Source: JBBSGC01 sp038254525 (GTDB lineage: Bacteria; Actinomycetota; Actinomycetes; Propionibacteriales; Nocardioidaceae). From it: 14,805 nt of DNA. The notes under the pieces are model-generated. The model was not told the origin of the DNA and made no database searches. It saw only the letters and a list, made by a program, of their open reading frames with translations. Below, one piece after another: positions 13,385 through 14,805 of the stretch. How positions within the stretch are numbered: position 1 is the first letter of the stretch; every line of letters begins with the position of its first letter. Location: assembly GCA_038254525.1 (NCBI GenBank), contig JBBSGC010000042.1, forward strand, positions 1-14,805, in the 5' to 3' direction. The position numbers were made by a program, and so were the translations under genes.

Positions 13385-13420
13385 GGCTCCCTGCTGCGCC
13401 GGTCAGCTGGCTGAGCCGGG
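13382..13420. terminator. Possible terminator stem between convergent ccsB and PLDc_N genes
   Basis: CCCGGCT (13382-13388) can pair with AGCCGGG (13414-13420) around a 25-base loop. It overlaps the end of the PLDc_N gene and has no T-run. It is the only stem I see at this convergent junction, and support is weak. Confidence 0.25.
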
Positions 13421-13717
13421 ACTGCCGGGGTCCTCGTCGGCGCCAGGAGGGCGAGGTCGCCGCTGCAGCTTCCACAAGAAGTCGGGGTCGTCGTCAGGGC
13501 CCACTACTCGCGGTCGCGGCGGGACCGGCGGCGGATTGTGGCTGACCGGGCGCCCTAGGGCGAGCCAGCCGGCGACGCCGAGGATCGGCACCAGAGCGAC
13601 CAGCACCCACACCGGCTTGGGCAGCAGGCGCACGCGTGAGCGGTCGGCGGCCAGCACGTCGAAGACCGTGTAGACGACGAGCACCACGACCACGACGACG
13701 ATCAGGACCTTGCCCAC
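13403..13717 (-). CDS. Small PLDc_N (phospholipase D-nuclease N-terminal) type membrane protein
   Basis: A 104-residue protein. Residues 3-22 (KVLIVVVVVVLVVYTVFDVL) and about 34-53 (PVWVLVALVPILGVAGWLAL) are two membrane spans, separated by a short charged loop RSRVRLLPK that matches the LPKxxWVLVVL pattern of PLDc_N proteins. The tail is cytoplasmic and Pro/Arg-rich, with GPDDDPDFLWKLQ, a conserved ending in actinobacterial members. Despite the name, it has no phospholipase catalytic part; the function is unknown. The GTG at 13717 is chosen because the hydrophobic segment starts there. No ribosome binding site is visible, and a -10-like TACCCT lies about 8 bases upstream, so a leaderless mRNA is likely. 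It is convergent with ccsB and divergent from the threonine dehydratase gene. Confidence 0.82.
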   Translation of the reverse strand: MGKVLIVVVVVVLVVYTVFDVLAADRSRVRLLPKPVWVLVALVPILGVAGWLALGRPVSHNPPPVPPRPRVVGPDDDPDFLWKLQRRPRPPGADEDPGSPGSAS

Positions 13718-13724
13718 GCCGTCA

Positions 13725-13730
13725 AGGGTA
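13725..13730 (-). promoter_or_regulatory. -10-like element for a leaderless PLDc_N transcript
   Basis: TACCCT on the minus strand fits TANNNT and ends about 7 bases before the GTG at 13717, which would put transcription initiation at the start codon. Leaderless genes are common in actinomycetes, and no ribosome binding site is present here. Confidence 0.4.
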
Positions 13731-13795
13731 GGTCGCCACGGCGTCCGCCGCTCGCGGCCCCCACCCTCGACGGCGCCGTCTGCGAGGGTTGACCC

Positions 13796-14581
13796 ATGGG
13801 TCTGATCTCGCTGGCCGACGTCGAGGCGGCCGCCGACCGCATTGCCGGGGTGTGCGTGCGAACTCCACTGCTCGCCGCTGGACCGGGTGCGGATCCGGGT
13901 GCTCTTCGGGTCAAGGCCGAGTCCCTGCAGCCCACCGGCGCCTTCAAGCTTCGCGGGGCCACGAATGCCGTCGCGATGCTCACCGATGCCGCTCGCTCCC
14001 GAGGAGTCGTCACCCACTCCTCCGGCAACCACGCGCAGGCGTTGGCTTGTGCTGCCGGTCGCGCCGGCATCGACTGCACCGTCGTGATGCCGGAGGGTTC
14101 GGTAACGGCGAAGGTCGACGCCACCAGACGCTGGGGAGCACGGGTGCAGCTGGTCCCGGCAGCCGAACGCGCGCAGGCGTGTGCCGCCATCGCCGAGCGC
14201 AGCGGCGCCACCGTCGTCTCGCCCTACGAGGACCGGGCCGTGATCGCCGGGGCGGGCACCGTCGGCCTTGAGGTGCTCGCGGAGTCGCCGGACGTCGAAT
14301 GCGTGCTGGTGCCCGTGGGCGGCGGCGGCCTGGTCGCCGGCGTTGCGACCGCCGTCAAGGCGCTCGCACCGCACGTCCGGGTGGTGGGAGTTGAGCCGGA
14401 GCTGGCGGCCGACGCCACGGAGTCGTTCCGGCTGCGCCGGCGGGTGGCCTGGCCGGTCGAGCAGACGACCTCGACGATCGCCGACGGGTTGCGGCTGCCC
14501 ACGGTCGGCGCCCTCAACTGGACCCATATCGAGTCGCTCGTGGATGACATGATCACGGTCTCGGAGCAGGCGATCGTGGGG
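13796..14581 (+). CDS. Threonine dehydratase / serine racemase-like PLP enzyme, C-terminally truncated
   Basis: A fold-type II PLP enzyme that would deaminate threonine or serine, or racemise serine. Seen here: ESLQPTGAFKLRGA with the Schiff-base Lys51, SSGNHAQALA (75-84), VMPEGSVTAKVDATRRWGA, VPVGGGGLVAGV with the phosphate-binding GGGG (175-178), and VVGVEPE. The ATG at 13796 has GAGGG 7 bases upstream. Family sequence runs to SEQAIVG (residue 262) at 14581. It then changes to an unrelated reading that ends at TGA 14636-14638, so about 45-55 residues of the usual ~310 are missing. The lost part normally includes the ERxKLVVEPAGA region. The reading after residue 262 (RCGVFLHALRL and on) is an out-of-frame reading of phage-like DNA. 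The gene is probably intact in the organism and broken here by the contig junction. Which substrate it uses is not clear. Confidence 0.88.
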
Positions 14582-14585
14582 CGAT
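14575..14585. other. Probable chimeric junction: chromosome to phage-like sequence
   Basis: The threonine dehydratase family sequence ends at 14581 in one frame, and a different, clearly protein-like frame is already open from 14580 (GDAGYFYMPFDYI and on). Nothing in the last 225 bp resembles the rest of the dehydratase gene or its usual neighbours. I see no direct repeats, target duplication or tRNA end at the join, so I read it as an assembly join rather than an integration site, without being able to prove it. Confidence 0.7.
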
Positions 14586-14669
14586 GCGGGGTATTTCTAC
14601 ATGCCCTTCGACTACATCAACCCGAGCCTCGCGGATGACTTCTGGACCATAACCGGCATGAAGGTTTGA
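14580..14669 (+). CDS. C-terminal fragment of an unidentified, phage-like protein
   Basis: A 29-residue reading ends at TGA 14667-14669 and contains YFYMPFDYINP and SLADDFWTI. The aromatic and acidic ending resembles C-termini of tailed-phage virion proteins, but I cannot name the family. It uses the ATA codon, which the chromosomal genes avoid, and it is followed two bases later by a membrane-protein start. Its N-terminal part is lost at the junction. Confidence 0.5.
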   Translation, partial: GDAGYFYMPFDYINPSLADDFWTITGMKV

Positions 14670-14671
14670 CC

Positions 14672-14805
14672 GTGCCATTCCTCGCCGGCCTCGCGCCCTA
14701 CGGCATCGCGCTTGCGCTCCTGCTCGGGCTGTGGGGCACGCACAAGGTGCAGGTGGCGCTCGCCGAGCATCAGGGCGTCAAGGAAGGCCGCGCCGAGGTG
14801 CAGAC
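14672..14805 (+). CDS. N-terminal fragment of a small membrane protein, possibly a phage lysis (spanin-like) protein
   Basis: The GTG at 14672 starts a frame that runs off the right edge (44 codons). Residues about 8-22 (APYGIALALLLGLWG) form one membrane span, followed by a charged, probably helical stretch (HKVQVALAEHQGVKEGRAEVQ). One N-terminal span followed by a coiled-coil-like stretch is the layout of inner-membrane spanins (Rz) of phages. Its position directly after a virion-like protein end would fit a lysis module. This is inference from shape only. Confidence 0.45.
   Translation, partial: MPFLAGLAPYGIALALLLGLWGTHKVQVALAEHQGVKEGRAEVQ

Noticed and set aside
13718..14527. Minus-strand extension of the PLDc_N frame to 374 residues
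   Set aside because: The upstream part is antisense to the threonine dehydratase and unlike any PLDc_N protein; the family begins at the hydrophobic segment after 13717.
14582..14638. Natural alternative C-terminus of the threonine dehydratase
   Set aside because: The residues match nothing expected of the family, and another frame over the same bases reads more like a real protein end that continues into a second gene.
1..14805. A previously undescribed defence, biosynthetic or mobile system
   Set aside because: Apart from the last ~225 bp, every gene falls in a family expected at this chromosomal locus; no integrase, transposase, toxin-antitoxin pair, tRNA or rRNA was recognised.

Overview
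The window is chromosomal DNA of a high-GC actinomycete (Actinomycetota). GC is very high throughout, GTG starts are common, and the gene order is typical of the phylum: a BldN-type ECF sigma factor with a DUF5667 partner, then glutaredoxin, rex-hemA-hemC-hemD-hemB, then hemL, histidine phosphatase and cytochrome c maturation genes. The blocks match those of Streptomyces (bldN/rex/hemACD) and Mycobacterium tuberculosis (hemACDB, and Rv0524-Rv0529 for hemL through ccsA). I cannot name the genus. The sequence reads like one contig of a draft or metagenomic assembly, because its last ~225 bp do not belong with the rest.

Layout. 1-2118 (minus strand): a membrane-anchored DUF5667 protein, probably the RsbN-type anti-sigma factor, running off the left edge with a VPSPT-repeat tail; upstream of it is a BldN-like ECF sigma factor with an N-terminal extension. 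A candidate BldN-type promoter lies in the 88-bp gap between them. 2255-2527: a small glutaredoxin-family protein, divergent from the sigma gene. 2639-8452: a tightly overlapping operon rex-hemA-hemC-hemD-hemB, covering tetrapyrrole synthesis from glutamyl-tRNA to uroporphyrinogen III except for hemL; a near-consensus Rex operator overlaps a plausible promoter ahead of rex. 8484-9014 (minus): a GNAT acetyltransferase. 9209-13367: hemL, a histidine phosphatase, and the System II cytochrome c maturation genes. 13403-13717 (minus): a small PLDc_N-type membrane protein. 13796-14581: a threonine dehydratase-like PLP enzyme cut off at its C-terminus. 14580-14805: two partial reading frames that look phage-derived.

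How the genes work together. Rex senses the NADH/NAD+ ratio and here probably represses its own operon, linking redox state to haem supply. HemA and HemL make 5-aminolevulinate, HemB makes porphobilinogen, and HemC and HemD make uroporphyrinogen III. The TlpA/ResB/CcsB group attaches haem to cytochromes c outside the membrane, so the window concerns haem production and use. The sigma/anti-sigma pair is a separate, developmental-type regulatory module that sits next to rex in many actinomycetes.

Main anomalies. The cytochrome c maturation locus is damaged: tlpA has a one-base frameshift, its C-terminus, the whole of ccdA and the front half of resB are missing, and the tlpA and resB remnants are joined near 11648-11661. 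The threonine dehydratase is joined to phage-like sequence near 14575-14582. Both may be assembly faults or real rearrangements. I found no CRISPR array, RNA gene, transposase or clearly novel defence or biosynthetic system; the most useful leads are the two regulatory sites and the two junctions.
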